NCBI GenBank assembly: GCA_963277665.1
Contig: OY728153.1
Span: 275,626,250-275,690,249 of the forward strand
Reading direction: 5' to 3'
Length of the DNA: 64,000 nt
Source of the DNA: Viscum album
Lineage: Eukaryota > Streptophyta > Magnoliopsida > Santalales > Viscaceae
Shown: piece after piece, positions 46,820 through 59,290 of the stretch
Layout of the letters: every line of letters begins with the position of its first letter
How positions within the stretch are numbered: the first letter of the stretch is position 1
Notes under the pieces: model-generated
Seen by the model: the letters and a program-made list of their open reading frames with translations, nothing else
Database searches by the model: none
Told to the model about the DNA's origin: nothing
Made by a program: the position numbers and the translations under genes

Positions 46820-49800
46820 TGTAACGCCCCGACCCTAGTTGCCTAGAGTCGGTGCATTATTACATAACATTGGCATGATCACAAGAAAGATCAAATCTCG
46901 AAAGACCGATTGGTTTAGTAGCCTTGGAAACACTAGATATATTCATAAGTTTTACATTACATCATAAAATGAAAAACTACTACAACAACATAATGTCTCC
47001 ATAATCCACACTACTATCCCCTCATAATATCCCTGCAGGTCATTCATAATTTACTTCTTCACATCCTGGGGAAAAATAAAACATAGAAAAGGGGTGAGCT
47101 CAAATGCCCAGTAAGGATAACAATATAGCGGAAACTTTCATAAATAAGAATAAACATTTAAGGCAATGCATTACTAAAACAAAAGCCTTTTAAAATTGAA
47201 CTTCAACATGGTATGGCAAAAGTAAAATGAAATAATGCCATTTACTTATTCACATGGATATTCTACTAATCGAATAATCACATGCAAAAATCAATAACCA
47301 CTTTCATAATGTTGGAATGCATAATGCCAGACTATCATAACCACATAGCCAAGGCCTCGTGCCAAGGCTACAAATAAGATTTTGTCAAGGCCTTGTGCCA
47401 AGACACTAGTTTGTCTCATGAGACCTACCGATGCATCGAGGAGCTATAGCGGGCTCCACCCGTCACTTATTAAGTCCAATGCATTCCCATATGAAAAGGT
47501 TTAAACATAACATAAACATTCGTATTAAAACTAGCATACGAAATGTCAATACTTTCACAATAAACTATGAATGGTATAAAAATAGCACATCCACAGTCAA
47601 ACATATCACAAAACCTTCAATACAATATAGAAGTTTTGTATCATAATAAATCAACTTCAAATAATCTTAAAATCCATCAAAGGATGTTGACATAGATGAA
47701 ATCAAAATTCTTTTAAAAGAAATATCTCCTTTTATTTTGAAATCATTTAATATCCATATAAAATAAAACATTTTCTTTGAAAATATTCTTATAAGCTTGT
47801 ATGGGAAGCTTCGACGATTTTATAACGGAGGAAAATAACCGCACCCGCCGTATAAGTTAAAAAAAACATTCTTACCTCAATTCTGTCGAAAAGGTTAAAA
47901 AGGACCTTGTTTTGAAAACGACAGAAAGATTCCTTTATAAACCTCTTATAAAAAGTCAAACAAGGGTATAAATGACTTTAACCCATATTCTTGTAAATAG
48001 TAAAAATGTTTTGAAATACATTTCGAAGAAACATGGATGTGGATGATAAAGAGATCCCAGTAGATTATTACGTATAATACAACCTCGGATAATGAAGAGA
48101 TTGTGAAATAACCCTTACCTTGTACTTTTCCTTGGTTGTGGTAGGTTAACCTCCTGTATAATGGTGAAATAATTGTTATTAAATTATACAAGAATCATAT
48201 ACATTAATATGATATCATATATGATCTTTTAATATTGATTTGATAATAATATCTTAGTATTATCGTTGTTTCGGGTGTTAACTTACTTGTTTTCTTTCAT
48301 ATGTTTTGTTACGTAAGACATGTTTGTAAAGGATAGGTTGTATATTATTCATATCCAGAATGATATAAAGTCCTTAAACATCATTTTTAAATCATAAAAT
48401 GATAATTACGCTTTAATGGTTACGATGGAGAATGAATCTCATCGCGTTCGTGGAGACGGTAGTCCGTACGTACGCACGAGCAACAATATCATTCTTTTGA
48501 TATTAAAATAATATATAAATGGATGGTATATCATATATACAGAATCATTAACATGTTATATTTATTATTTACATGAGTTACACATCATTATTATACCCAT
48601 CCAAATAATATTATATTGAATAACAATTACACCACGACGTGGAGACGGTAAGCCGTACGTACGCACGTATGGTGACATGTTATTCAAAGGGTGGATAGAA
48701 TACTGAATATGATTGTACCATATTTATAATAACATCACAGTATATGTGAGATACTGGAGTTATTATTTCAGAATGGTAAGAACAAAGGAAGAAGAAGTGG
48801 AAGAAGAAATGAACTTAGAAAAGGGTGGTGAGATCATTACCTCTTCTTCGGGTTCTTCCTTTTGATTTGATCAAAAGGGCTCCTTAGGTTGGCTTTCTGA
48901 TCAAACTAAGGCCTCTAGGTTGTATTGAGGGATGTTGAGAGAGTATTTGGGCAGAGTTTGGCCGAACCAAAAGGCTTTAGAGGTGTGAAGAAATGAGAAG
49001 GAGGAGTGCCCTTTTATAAGAGGGGTGAGGGGCACCTTTGGAAAAGCTAGAAATATTAATTTATAATAAATTCATATTCGGTTTCTAAAGGCTCAAAAGT
49101 TGACTATTCAAAGGATGAGGTGGGGATAGGTCGAAAAAAACTCATCCAATAGAATTTAGACAGGTTTGGGTACTTATATTAACCTTATCTTTAAGTATTA
49201 ACTCTAAGTTAATTAGTTTCACTTTTACAATGTCTCTTTGTATTTTTATATAATATGGTTAATAAACTTACTATATACATCCAAGCGACACCCAAGTGGT
49301 CCATTAATGATTAACCTATCATAATATAAGTCTCTTGGCCGAACCTTAGATTTTTAGGAATTTAATATCAATTAATAATATAATATTTGTTTTAAGAACT
49401 CTTTTATGTCAATTTTGACACTATTCAATAGTTGATTTTTGTGAAACTCATAACAGATTGATTACTTCGAACAAAGTCCATTAAATCATTCCTAATATAT
49501 CATATTAGCCTAGAAAATTAGTTTAATTCATTAAAAGTTTCATATTATATTTATTTGGGTATTTATAATATCAATTATTTTAATTTTTCACTATTATAGT
49601 AATTACTGCATCATCATTGTGTCATAAATAAAATAACTTATTTATTGTCTAAAAATTATAAATAAAATATCATTATGTAGGAAATCTTTTTATCTTTCTA
49701 ATGAATATTTATAATCGAAAATCCAACATGTATAACCCTATGTAAAAATTGTTCTTCTAAAAGATATATGCTTGTGTCATTTTTGTATTCATTTTAACTT

Positions 49801-50604
49801 AATTAAAATAAAGTGTCATTATCACTTACAAGTGGATCCATGGGGTCCCAAAATTGACACAAAGATGCCCATGGTCGACCATGTATCAACCAATAGGGTT
49901 AAGACACGTTTTAGGGTAATTTTGTATTATTATAATATTATTTTTTTAACCCTTATTTACCGGATTTACCCTTTAACCATGGTAAATAAATTATTTACCG
50001 CAGTAATTATTCAAAATGTCTAAAAATAAAAGTTACCTATTTACATAATTGGACATCCTGATTCCAAATATGGAATCCATTTTCCTAAATTCAAAACACA
50101 GAAGTGGCAGAAATTAATTTAAAATTAATTCCCGCTGTTAAAACAAAAAGCGTGTTTTTAAGAGATAATAACTATCAAAAGATTGACACTTGTTTATGTT
50201 CGGTTTAATTGTAAAATTATGTCCAATGATAAACATTAAATTGAATGGTAAAAATATATTCTAAATATACTTTAAAACCACTCAAATTCATAATTTATCA
50301 TTATTAATTATTTTGATTAAAAAAGTTGTTTTTAATTAAAATTTAGAAATTTTCACTATTCATCAAAATATGAAAGTTATCCGAAATGTACCAAAATTTC
50401 ACCCTAGGCTAATTTTGATATTCCGAATCCAAAAATGAAGTCCATTTTGAAATATAGAATATATATGATTTCAAAAATTAGGTATTACTATTCACAACGG
50501 CTAGTTTAATTAGTTGTGGTGTGTGTTAGAACTCGAGGTTGCGTACAACACACGCTATCGCATTATTCAAAGGGAAACGTACCGTAGAAGCTTGGGGTGT
50601 TACA
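46820..50604 (-). repeat. Element F 5' LTR (3785 bp)
   Basis: Starts (+ strand) TGTAACGCC and ends GTGTTACA. About 13 substitutions and one indel separate it from 38020-41805. As the 5' LTR it carries the working promoter, with TATA box at 49012-49019. Confidence 0.96.
49012..49019 (-). promoter_or_regulatory. TATA box of F 5' LTR
   Basis: TTATAAAA on the minus strand, about 1.6 kb into the LTR, leaving a 2.2-kb transcribed LTR part before the primer site. Confidence 0.68.
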
Positions 50605-50609
50605 CTTGT
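50605..50609. repeat. Target-site duplication of element F, right (CTTGT)
   Basis: Exact match of 38015-38019; element E interior resumes here. Confidence 0.95.
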
Positions 50610-51617
50610 GTTTTAAATGATTGAGACATTTATTTGGTTTTAAATCCCCCTTTTTAAGATAATCATTTTAATTATATCCTTCCTTTTATATTTAATCCTT
50701 TTAGACCTTATAAGTCATGAACTTACTATTATGTTATCCACATTATAAGAAAATTTTCCCTATCCAACCTGCTCTTAAAGTGAAATTACATGATCTAGTT
50801 GAACTTAAGTGTGGGGGGAAGCTGTATTGTGTTGTGCTACCTCATTTGGTGAAACTTTGGGTGTAAAATCCAATGCTTAATAGATGTGTTTTCTACTGAA
50901 AAAAATAATTATGTTGAAATATGTGCCTTTTCTTGAGATTTAATGATAAGAGAAGTTGTGCCTTTTTGGATATTCCAATGGATAAATAAAGCGATACTTA
51001 TCTAGAGCTTTCAAGAAAAACTGTGTTTAAGAAGACTAAATTTTTTTCTAATGAAATGATGAATGGTGTGAAATTTCCTTGACCTTTCATGATTATGGAT
51101 CTGATTTTCTACTAATAGGAGTGAGGAGAATACCATACTTGAGTGAAAATTATAATCTTTTAATTTTTCTTGAAAAAGAGCCAAGACCTCCTCATTCGAC
51201 CTTAGAATTTTTTGAAATCTAAATCCTACCAACCAGAATCCATATAACAACCTTGAAAATTACTCATAATAAACACATGTACTTTAATCACATCAGGTGG
51301 AGAAGTATGGATTTATCAAGCCTATGGAGACTCTTTCATTGGTTTGGATGAGAAAAGACTTGTTGAAAATTGACATTTGTGAGATAAGAGAAAATTCATG
51401 TGAGGTAGGTGTTTTGTGTTCATGGGAGGATAAATGAAGAGGAAAAATATTAAATGATATAAATTGAGGACTTGAAATGATGGTTTTTGATAATTCATGA
51501 TATCTTTTATTTCATGGTGTAGAATTGATGGATCTCTTGGATATGTGTTTTGAATTTTATTTGATTTGATTTTGATGCTTACTTGTCTGGAAGTCCAAGT
51601 GCCAAGTGTGGGGAAAT
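50610..51617 (+). mobile_element. Element E interior right of F, with two purine tracts
   Basis: Non-coding. AAGTGTGGGGGGAA at 50807-50820 is an internal polypurine-like tract, and AAGTGTGGGGAAATT at 51604-51618 precedes the 3' LTR. An extra internal tract of this form is known from Athila/Tat-type elements. No gene trace seen between. Confidence 0.7.
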
Positions 51618-53226
51618 TTATAGAGTTAATATTTTCATTATTTTTAATGTGTTTTTAATGATTTAATCCCGGTTAATTAATCAATGTGACTTGATTTTTA
51701 CCATTTTAGTATTTTTGGTTAATTCTAGGCTTAATTGTGAAAATTTATAAATTATGGAAATTTAATAGTTTTATGGAAATTCTATATTTCGTGAATAAAT
51801 TTTTCAATTTTTATCCAATTTAAGTGATTACTTTTTTTAGGCTTTCTTTTTTAATAGTATCATACTTTCTCTTCTGGACCTTGATCCAATTTGACACACA
51901 ATGGCCCATAAAAATCAATCAAGAGGAGAAAGTTTTGTCAACAACAGAATGGACGCCACCTCAGTTAATGAGGCATATCTCGGTATAGAGACCTCAAAAT
52001 GAGGGATTATAGATTCATATTAAATAGGACTCAAATAATCATGATACCATTAAATTAAATGGACAAATTCTCCCATTAAGGCTGCCTTTTCATGCACCCA
52101 AATGGAGGAAGTTCAAGAGTCTCCTTGACCAGAAAAACTGTACTTCAGTAATTCAGTCATAACTTCCTCTACACATGTTCAAATGCATTGACACACTGGT
52201 ATTCGATATCTAACTTCATTTCTAAAAAACTTTTAAGAAGTAAACTTGGTGATTTTCAGGAGTTTGGTGGGCATAACAGAAGAAAAATTTTTATGGAAGG
52301 ATTATGGAGGAGAAATTTTATGTTCTTCCTTTCCCCTCTTTTCATTATTTTTTAGTTTTGTAATGTCTTCTTATTCCCCCTTGTTCATGGATACCCTTCA
52401 CATGGAGGGGAAATCCTATGATTTATTGGGGAAGTAGAGGTTTTACTTTTTGTAATGCTTGAGTTCATGCACTTAATGGTATAAAATATTTTCTCTATTT
52501 TTAAAAGTTGGTTTCAATTTCTAACAGAGGTTTTTATTATCTGGTATGATCGTATTTGGTTTTAAATTCTGTTTTTTTTATTTCTTTGGTCAATGAAAAT
52601 TTTCTCCCTCTGCTATGTTCTAGTCTATATATGATGGAATAGATTAGATCTTAGTTGTGAAATACTCAATGATTTTTAGTACGTGTGGGAGGGGTAGTTG
52701 ATATTCTTGATTATTTGAGATAAACAAGACCTGATTAGAAATTGCCTAAGTCAAGTGAGGGTATTCACTGAAACTCTTTCACACATAGAAAGGAGAGTAG
52801 ATCGAGCTAAGATCTTGGCAAGGTTTACTCTAACCATCACCATTTTACCAAGGGAGTGAGAGGAAGCGATCATGGAATCTCACTTTAATCTTCTTAGTAG
52901 AAGAGGATTGGATAAATTGAAACTATAATTTCATTGAAATTGGAAAACCAATCCCAACATGATCACCCAATTCATATAACTATCCTAAATCACTTTATTT
53001 TTCAATTTACTTTAAATATTTTTATTAATTTTTTTATTTTGTTTTGTTACTTTAGTTTTCTTTCTAAATCAAACAATTTCAAAAACAATCTCCATTTATT
53101 TCTCAAATTTTAAGGTGACAACTTGATTATTGTGTGCTCCTCTCTGGATATAACCTAGGTTAACCCATATACTGCATTTTAACTTAAGAAATATTTTTTT
53201 TCACACCCCATGATAATCATGTGTCA
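51618..53226 (+). repeat. Element E 3' LTR (1609 bp)
   Basis: Begins TTATAGAGTTAATATTTTC (TG mutated) and ends GTGTCA. Homologous to 34522-36126 with many substitutions, so E is much older than F. Confidence 0.83.
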
Positions 53227-55420
53227 ATATCACAAAAAACTCATATAGTCCATGTGTACTTATGAAAGTAGTACATGGTATATCAAAAGGTATAACTCTC
53301 AATTGATGATACTTTGACCTCAACTCAATCTTGGAGAAAACAAAAGATCCAATAAACTGTTCAAAGAGATCATTAATACATGAAAGAGGATACTGATTCT
53401 TCACAGTCATCTAGTTTAACTTTTGTTAATCAATTCATAAAGGCAACATCTTGTTATCCTTTTTAGAAAACAAGACTAGAGAACCTCAAGGAGACGTACA
53501 TGGATGGATAAATTTCTTATCCATAAAATATTATAGCTAAGTATTAATCTTTTGAAGCTCTGTTGGTACCATTCTATAAGTTGGAATAGAAATTGGTTCT
53601 TCTCCAAGCATGAGATCAATTGTAAACTCAATATTTCTCTCAGGTGGAAGCCCTAAGAAGTCCTTAGAAAACACGTCCTAGAACCGGTCCACTACAGGTG
53701 GAAAGACATTATGCTTCACATCCCCCTTATTTAGAAAAGGAATTTCAATCTCGGCGATGGGCTCCCCTAGTTGCTGATGTACTGGTCCTACATGGATTGC
53801 CTTGATATCCCACTCTCCATGATGAACATAACTATTACCCTCATGAGATGTAAAGGTCACTCTCCTATAATAAAAATTGACGTGGTATCAGTAAAATCTA
53901 TCCAATACATACTCAATATCAATAAAAACTTAACATGTAAAGTATGTATGAATCCAAAATGAAATGATACTCAAAAAACTTGAGATAACACCCCTTTCAT
54001 AAACAGATGTCCCTCAACCGCACTCTCAACGGAATATCGATCATCATAACCCCACTCACATACTCCACCATCAGAATCAAACTATTCACATATTGATAAG
54101 ATATAAAATAATGAGAGGATCCTGTATCAAACAAAGAACTAACAAGTATAGAATCTATAAGAATAGTACCTCTAACTATCGATGGTCCAACCTTGCTATC
54201 CACTAGTGTAGATTGAATTATATGCAATCGTTCTATCCCTCTGCCATGTGCTGTAATTTGAGTCCCTTGAGCTACACCACTCTACTGATTTGGGAACTCT
54301 TTTCCTGAAGTACCATGTCCACTTCCTTGATCGGCATTACCAGAAGAACTCCAACTGCAAGACTAATATGGGGTAAAAGACCCCCTTTTGGTACTCTGAT
54401 TCGGACTGGTTACTTCATCACTACCCATCAATTGAGGGTTCCAAAAATACCTCTGTAAGTGAACCATCCCATCACTGTCTCAACAATCCATTGGTGGTCA
54501 TGTATAATGGCTAGGAATGTGACCCAATATACCAAACTAGTGGCAGTATACCTAGTTACTACTTTGAGTAACTGATCCTTCCCCCTAAACACTCTATTTT
54601 CTATTTCCTTCGTTGATGTTCTCATAGCGATGCTTCCCACTCTCGGAAGACATACCTCATAGTCGTCCAACATAAACCACCTATATTTCATATAAAGACT
54701 CCTGAAATTTCCCCCTATAAATGAGGGCTTGATTCACCACCTAAGAAATCTTATTCAGTCAAAAGATGTTAACCTAGGACTTAATCTCATATTTTTGTCC
54801 ATCCTGAAAACACTTTACTGCAGTAGCCTCATCTCCTGTAAAATCTAGGACAAAGCATTTCACATCAGTAAAATGACCAACCTAGTACATCATGAACATA
54901 CTTCCCTGGTTCAACTATATTAACTTAGATGCCCTCTCCTACCCGAGCATCTTTGGGTAAAAGTGTTCCAGGAACTTTTCCTGAAATTCCTTCCATACCA
55001 TGTTCTCTAGCTTCCCATCTTGAGTCTGAATATATCACCAACACTTTTCTTGACCACATAACATATAAGCATCCAAATTGACTATATTCTTAGTAGGAGT
55101 CTCTAAATTTTCAAGGATCACCTAGATAAACTCAATCTAAAACTCCTCTCCCTCAGGTCCATCCTCTATGGTGAAGGTTGGAGGGTGCTACAACCAGAAC
55201 TCCCGTGTCAGGTTAAACATATTTCAGACAACCCGACCTAGGTATCTACCCATAAAATGTATAAAGTGAGAAAAGTTATCAAGGATATTCTCTCTATATA
55301 CTTTACCCAGAACTATCAGAGACTTAGGTTACATTGTTGGAGGCACATTTCCATCCATGCCCTCCTATCGTTCTACCAATAAACATCATTATGGAGGCAT
55401 GTTGCTATAATTCCAAGAAT
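53227..55420 (-). pseudogene. D gag, protease and RT N-terminal part
   Basis: From 55420 on the minus strand: gag with PPTFTIEDG (near 55190) and MVWKEFQEKFLEHFYPKML (near 54990-54930); a region near 54440-54690 of uncertain frame; protease with SLFDTGSSHYFIS (near 54130); the protease-RT linker and RT start PPERNIEFTIDLMLGEEPISIPTYRMVPTELQ (53660-53560); NQYPLSCINDLFEQF and FSKIELRSKYHQLRV, ending FISTHGLYEFFVI at 53230, where E interrupts. The catalytic protease Asp is kept, but the FSKIDL motif reads FSKIEL. Stops break every frame. Confidence 0.85.
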
Positions 55421-56067
55421 ATTTATTAGGATAAATAACACATAATTATCACATTTTAATGAGATGGATTTACATAAATCCATAATAAGTCACCCCCACA
55501 CCCTGCCACATGGTAAAAAATGAGGCACTATAACTACCCTCAACCACCCCTCATTTGGGTCATGGTTAACATAGGGTAAAACACTTTCATAATTCAAGTT
55601 TCTCATTAGAATCCCATTTTATTCATTTAAAATTATTAGAATCATTTAAATTTATCACTTTATTATTAGGCACCATTTCATTTTTAAAATACCTAAATAG
55701 TTAAAATCATTTTCTTTACAACCACTATGTAAAACATGTTTTACATGCATGCCTAAAATGACACATGTCACATAAAATCCCGAGTGCCTAAAATGATGCA
55801 TATATACTCAAATTCCATGAAATATTGAACCATGATTAAAATATCATAAAACAATACCATCACACAAAAATTATATCACCCAAGGTGAAATAAAATCTAA
55901 CTATAATAGTAAACATCAAGAATAACAATCCCACCCTAGGTATGTTGATTTTTACCCATACATGGGTTAGATAATCCCATGCATGAGCTCATTACCAAGT
56001 CCCGACTCATCATAGTATCAGGTATACATTTACCAAATAGTAAGACAATTGAAAATAAAATAAAACT
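55421..56067 (-). mobile_element. Element D leader
   Basis: Non-coding stretch between gag and the primer site. Nothing else recognised. Confidence 0.65.
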
Positions 56068-56079
56068 CCTCTGATAAGA
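56068..56079 (-). promoter_or_regulatory. Primer-binding site of element D (degenerate tRNA-iMet type)
   Basis: The minus strand reads TCTTATCAGAGG against TGGTATCAGAGC; three mismatches, next to the 5' LTR. Confidence 0.65.
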
Positions 56080-56082
56080 CTT

Positions 56083-58139
56083 TGTAACATCCTGACCCGA
56101 GTGACACATGTTGGTTCCCCGGACTGGTCAGTTATGTGACCTCAGGTGCACCTCCCTATATACTGAGGCTGTAAACTAGTAGCTAGGGTCTAATATATAT
56201 CACAGGGAAACTATACCATCTTTATAAAAGTATCATAATAATGGAAATAAATAAAAAACAACCAAATTATAATAAATAATAACCAGGATAATACCATAAT
56301 TAATAAGACCAACATCACATGATAATCCAAAAACATGGATAAATGACCATAAACCAAAGAAGTAAATATGTCATTTCATATAAGTGTCAAGTTTCAAATG
56401 AAAACCCAAAATAAAGACACACAGAAAACTCCCCAAGTGGGTATAGACATGATGTTTGGTTCTCTCATCCATGCCCATCCTACATCCCTACTCTGCCATC
56501 TAACATAGGGATCACTGCCTTATCCTATCCTATAAACATGAAGTCCATTCAGGTACTGATCAGGTATCCTAAGTAGGGTGTGATTACAACTCAGTAGGCC
56601 ACCACCAATGGTGTATAAAACAATATCCAATATATAATAATGTACGAATTTTTATAAAGAATAAAGTAATAATAAGGTAAAAAATTTTCATAATAAATCA
56701 TTCCTTAATTAACTACATAGGTCCCTAGGTTCATGGTAACACTCAAACCAGTGATATATACTTTGGCCCATGCCATAGTCAGAACACACCCTATAAGAAT
56801 ATCACAATTCAATCATTCATGGGATATAATTAAACAATTAATTAAAATTTCACAATCATATAATAGGGGCCTAGAGTAGTAGTCTGGAACCCCATGAGTA
56901 TTTGGAGCAGCAGTCCTTATCCCATAACTCAGTGATCACATGTGAATAAATATAAATACTTGGGGGCCTCAAGAAGCAGTCTAGAACACCATGGGTATTT
57001 GGAGCTGCGATCCCTATCCCACAACTCAGTGTTCACATCATTCACAATATCACATACCATGGTTTCTCAATCATAAATCATTTATCAACCATGTTTATAA
57101 CTAGTTATTCAACCAATTTCATAATCCCATTATTCAAACAATTTAATCATCCCATTATTACACTAATTTCATAAACCATTTATTTCATCAATTAATTAAT
57201 TAAATTTAAAATAAATGAAATTTACCAATGTGGAAATTCAAATTTCTCAATTAAATACACCAAATTTTAATCAAGTATATTGAAATTGGAAATTATACCA
57301 CCCACCTCATGGTAATTGATGAATTTTCACCAAACCAAAATCCCCAATTTGATGCAGAATTATTAAAAAAACAATGACATAGAAGATCTAGGATACAAAC
57401 CTAGGATCAAGATCCAATTAAACATGATCCATTAAAATATATATCTAAACCAAAATCCAACAAAGTAAAAATCATCCCTCTTTATCAGGAAATAGAGACA
57501 TAAGAGAGAGGAAATTAAATCGGGAAGAGGTGACATACAATAAACGATTCAATACTTTAATCAGATATTAAATTCTCCAAGAAAGGGGTTCTAGGAGCCT
57601 TGAAATCCTCTCTGGGACCTCCAAAAAATTAAGGAATACATTTTAGGTCAAGAGAGGGTGAATGAGGATAAAAACTGGGGGTTTCAAGATTTGTAATAAA
57701 ATTTTTGGGGGATTTAAAACCTACACGCATGTTTTCCTGGGTGGAGGGGCACAATTTGGAAAATCATGCACATTAACCATGTGTCGTTATTCATGGGTTT
57801 CATGGTTTCTCCTAAGTGGAACATGGTTTGAAAAACTATGTTCCCACCATGAAAATCCCCTTTTTTGAGGGTTCATAGTTCGATGAGGGAGGCTTCTCAG
57901 TTTGGATAAATTGTTCGCCACCTCTTGTGGCTCTAAAAAGGGGGGCACAATTTCCTAGGGAAAACCGAACAACTTTCCCTAACTATATTCGAACCACTAA
58001 TAGCTCCATGGGCATCCAAATTTCTCCAAATTCACTCAAAAAAATCCCAAAAAAACCCAACTAAGGTATAACCAAAACAAGGGTAAAAGAGTACCATAAA
58101 ATGAGCCCGAGGCATCTCTAAAAAGGTTAAGATCTTACA
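56083..58139 (-). repeat. Element D 5' LTR (2057 bp)
   Basis: The + strand runs TGTAACATCCTGACC to GATCTTACA. Homologous to 27029-29037 throughout, including 'gggcctagag' and 'gtatttggagcagcagtcc' blocks. The inverted-pair region at 57720-57990 is partly decayed. Confidence 0.86.
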
Positions 58140-59290
58140 AAATAGTCTATCTTTATAAAAAATCTACTTTTATTTCCAAATTTGAAAATAAAACCACCTA
58201 TATATAGTTTGGACACTAATATAAATATTTTGGTAACAAATGGAACATAATAAAAAACTTTCAAAACAAAGATCATTCTAGTCAGAAACATGAGTTGGTA
58301 GTCCTTACAATAGTAAGTTTATCTCCATTGGATTCACATAGATCTACCTCCTACCAATCAATTATTATGAATCTACTTGGTTTCTATATTTTAATAAATA
58401 TATGATCCGCACAAGCTATATCTAATAACCAATTTTTAAAAACAGGTAAATTACACTTGATAAAAAATGCACCTAAACCTTCCCCTTGCTTCTTAGGTAT
58501 GGTGTAGTTTTTCTTCCAGTGGAACTTTTTGCATCATGGAAAACAAATAACATCCTATCCCATTACTTTCCCCTTGATATTTCTCTTCTTATAAGGGCAT
58601 TGAAAATAATCCTTTTTCCTTGAAGCTTTTCACTTGGCATTTCTACTTATTCACCATAAGTTCTGAATGATTTTTGTGCTTCATATCCTTATCGACTTGT
58701 TGAAGAAGAGTGAGAAGATATGATATAGACTTCTCAATGTTGATCATATTAAAAATTCATAACAAAAATGGAGAAGCTCTGAGGTAATGGTGCAATAATG
58801 AGATCAGTGCCCAGTTATTTAGAGAGTTTAAACACTATAACCTCTAAAGAATCTATATAGAAAATGATATTGATTATATAAGTCCTAGAGCACCCTCCAA
58901 AAGATTACTATGAAAGAGTGATTTGGAAATCTCAAACTGATCCATCTAGATCTCTCATAATATAATCCACAGAGATTCTCAAGCATGCTATACACATCCA
59001 TGTTTTTTTTGAGATTTCATGAGCTCATTGGATATAGATGAAAGCATAAAACATTGAGTGTTGACCACATCATTCATATGTTTTTTTATATACTAGGAAA
59101 TCTTCATCACATTCCTCCTTGGCAGGTGGATCTGAAAGTGAGAATTCTATCACATATGATTTCCGTTCATGGCGCAAAACAACCAAAAATAATCCATACC
59201 ATTAATATAAGTTATTTCTAGTTAGGATATGGTCTATATATAATATAGATCGAAGGGATAGTGTGCATGATGAGATTTAAATTTATTCTA
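58140..59290 (-). pseudogene. C2 copia gag and protease remnant (5' half of the split element)
   Basis: On the minus strand from about 59290: gag with IDHILTRNNLYxWYGLFLVVLRHERKS (near 59240-59160) and DPPAKEECDEDF; a decayed zinc-knuckle region near 58560-58530; ...NWLLDIACADHI, the protease counterpart of C1's NWVLDTTFGDHI (near 58430-58400); and VTKILI, FKFGNK segments down to 58140. There D cuts the sequence, which resumes at 27028. Confidence 0.83.

Larger units (their letters stand above)
38020..50604 (-). mobile_element. F: complete Tekay/Del-type Ty3/gypsy chromovirus (12,585 bp)
   Basis: All parts of an autonomous element are present on the minus strand: LTRs of 3.79 kb, tRNA-iMet primer site, ~0.5-kb leader, one uninterrupted gag-pol frame of 1488 codons ending in a chromodomain, polypurine tract, and a perfect CTTGT duplication. 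The two LTRs differ at about 13 positions plus one single-base indel by eye (roughly 0.3%), so insertion was recent. Long LTRs plus a C-terminal chromodomain fit the Tekay/Del lineage. It sits inside element E. Confidence 0.96.
34522..53226 (+). mobile_element. E: Athila/Tat-like gypsy element, apparently non-autonomous, split by F
   Basis: LTRs 34522-36126 and 51618-53226 (about 1.6 kb) start TKATAGAGTTAATATTTTC and end GTCA. A primer site of the tRNA-Asp type follows the left LTR, and purine tracts AAGTGTGGGG precede the right one. These are traits of the Athila/Tat branch. The interior, after removal of F, is only about 2.9 kb and lacks any readable gag, RT or integrase. It has instead one broken frame of unknown function (36300-37520). 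The target duplication is imperfect (ATACT at 34517-34521, ATATC at 53227-53231), but the RT frame of D reads on across the element, which supports both borders. Confidence 0.82.
27029..58139 (-). mobile_element. D: Ty3/gypsy retrotransposon (minus), split by G and E/F
   Basis: LTRs of about 2.0 kb at 27029-29037 (3') and 56083-58139 (5') enclose pol and gag pieces in gypsy order on the minus strand: gag and protease (55420-53997), RT start (53660-53227), RT end and RNase H (34521-33500), integrase (33480-32898 and 29902-29370). The pieces are separated by solo LTR G in the integrase and by element E in the RT. After removing these, the reading order is continuous: ...GLYEFFVI at 53230 joins FGKMNTPTIFMALMN at 34510, and FTSHVYQVL at 32903 leads to FHPxTDGQ at 29870. 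A primer site of the tRNA-iMet type, altered, lies at 56068-56079 beside the 5' LTR. All coding parts are broken. Confidence 0.88.

Noticed and set aside
38631..50023. Pairs of identical small open frames at 38631/47431, 39146/47946 and 40972/49772
   Set aside because: They are the same LTR sequence seen twice, without domain content.
56083..58139. Independent solo LTR beside the copia gag remnant
   Set aside because: It has a primer site on its left, pairs with 27029-29037, and the D gag-pol pieces lie between in the right order; it is the 5' LTR of D.
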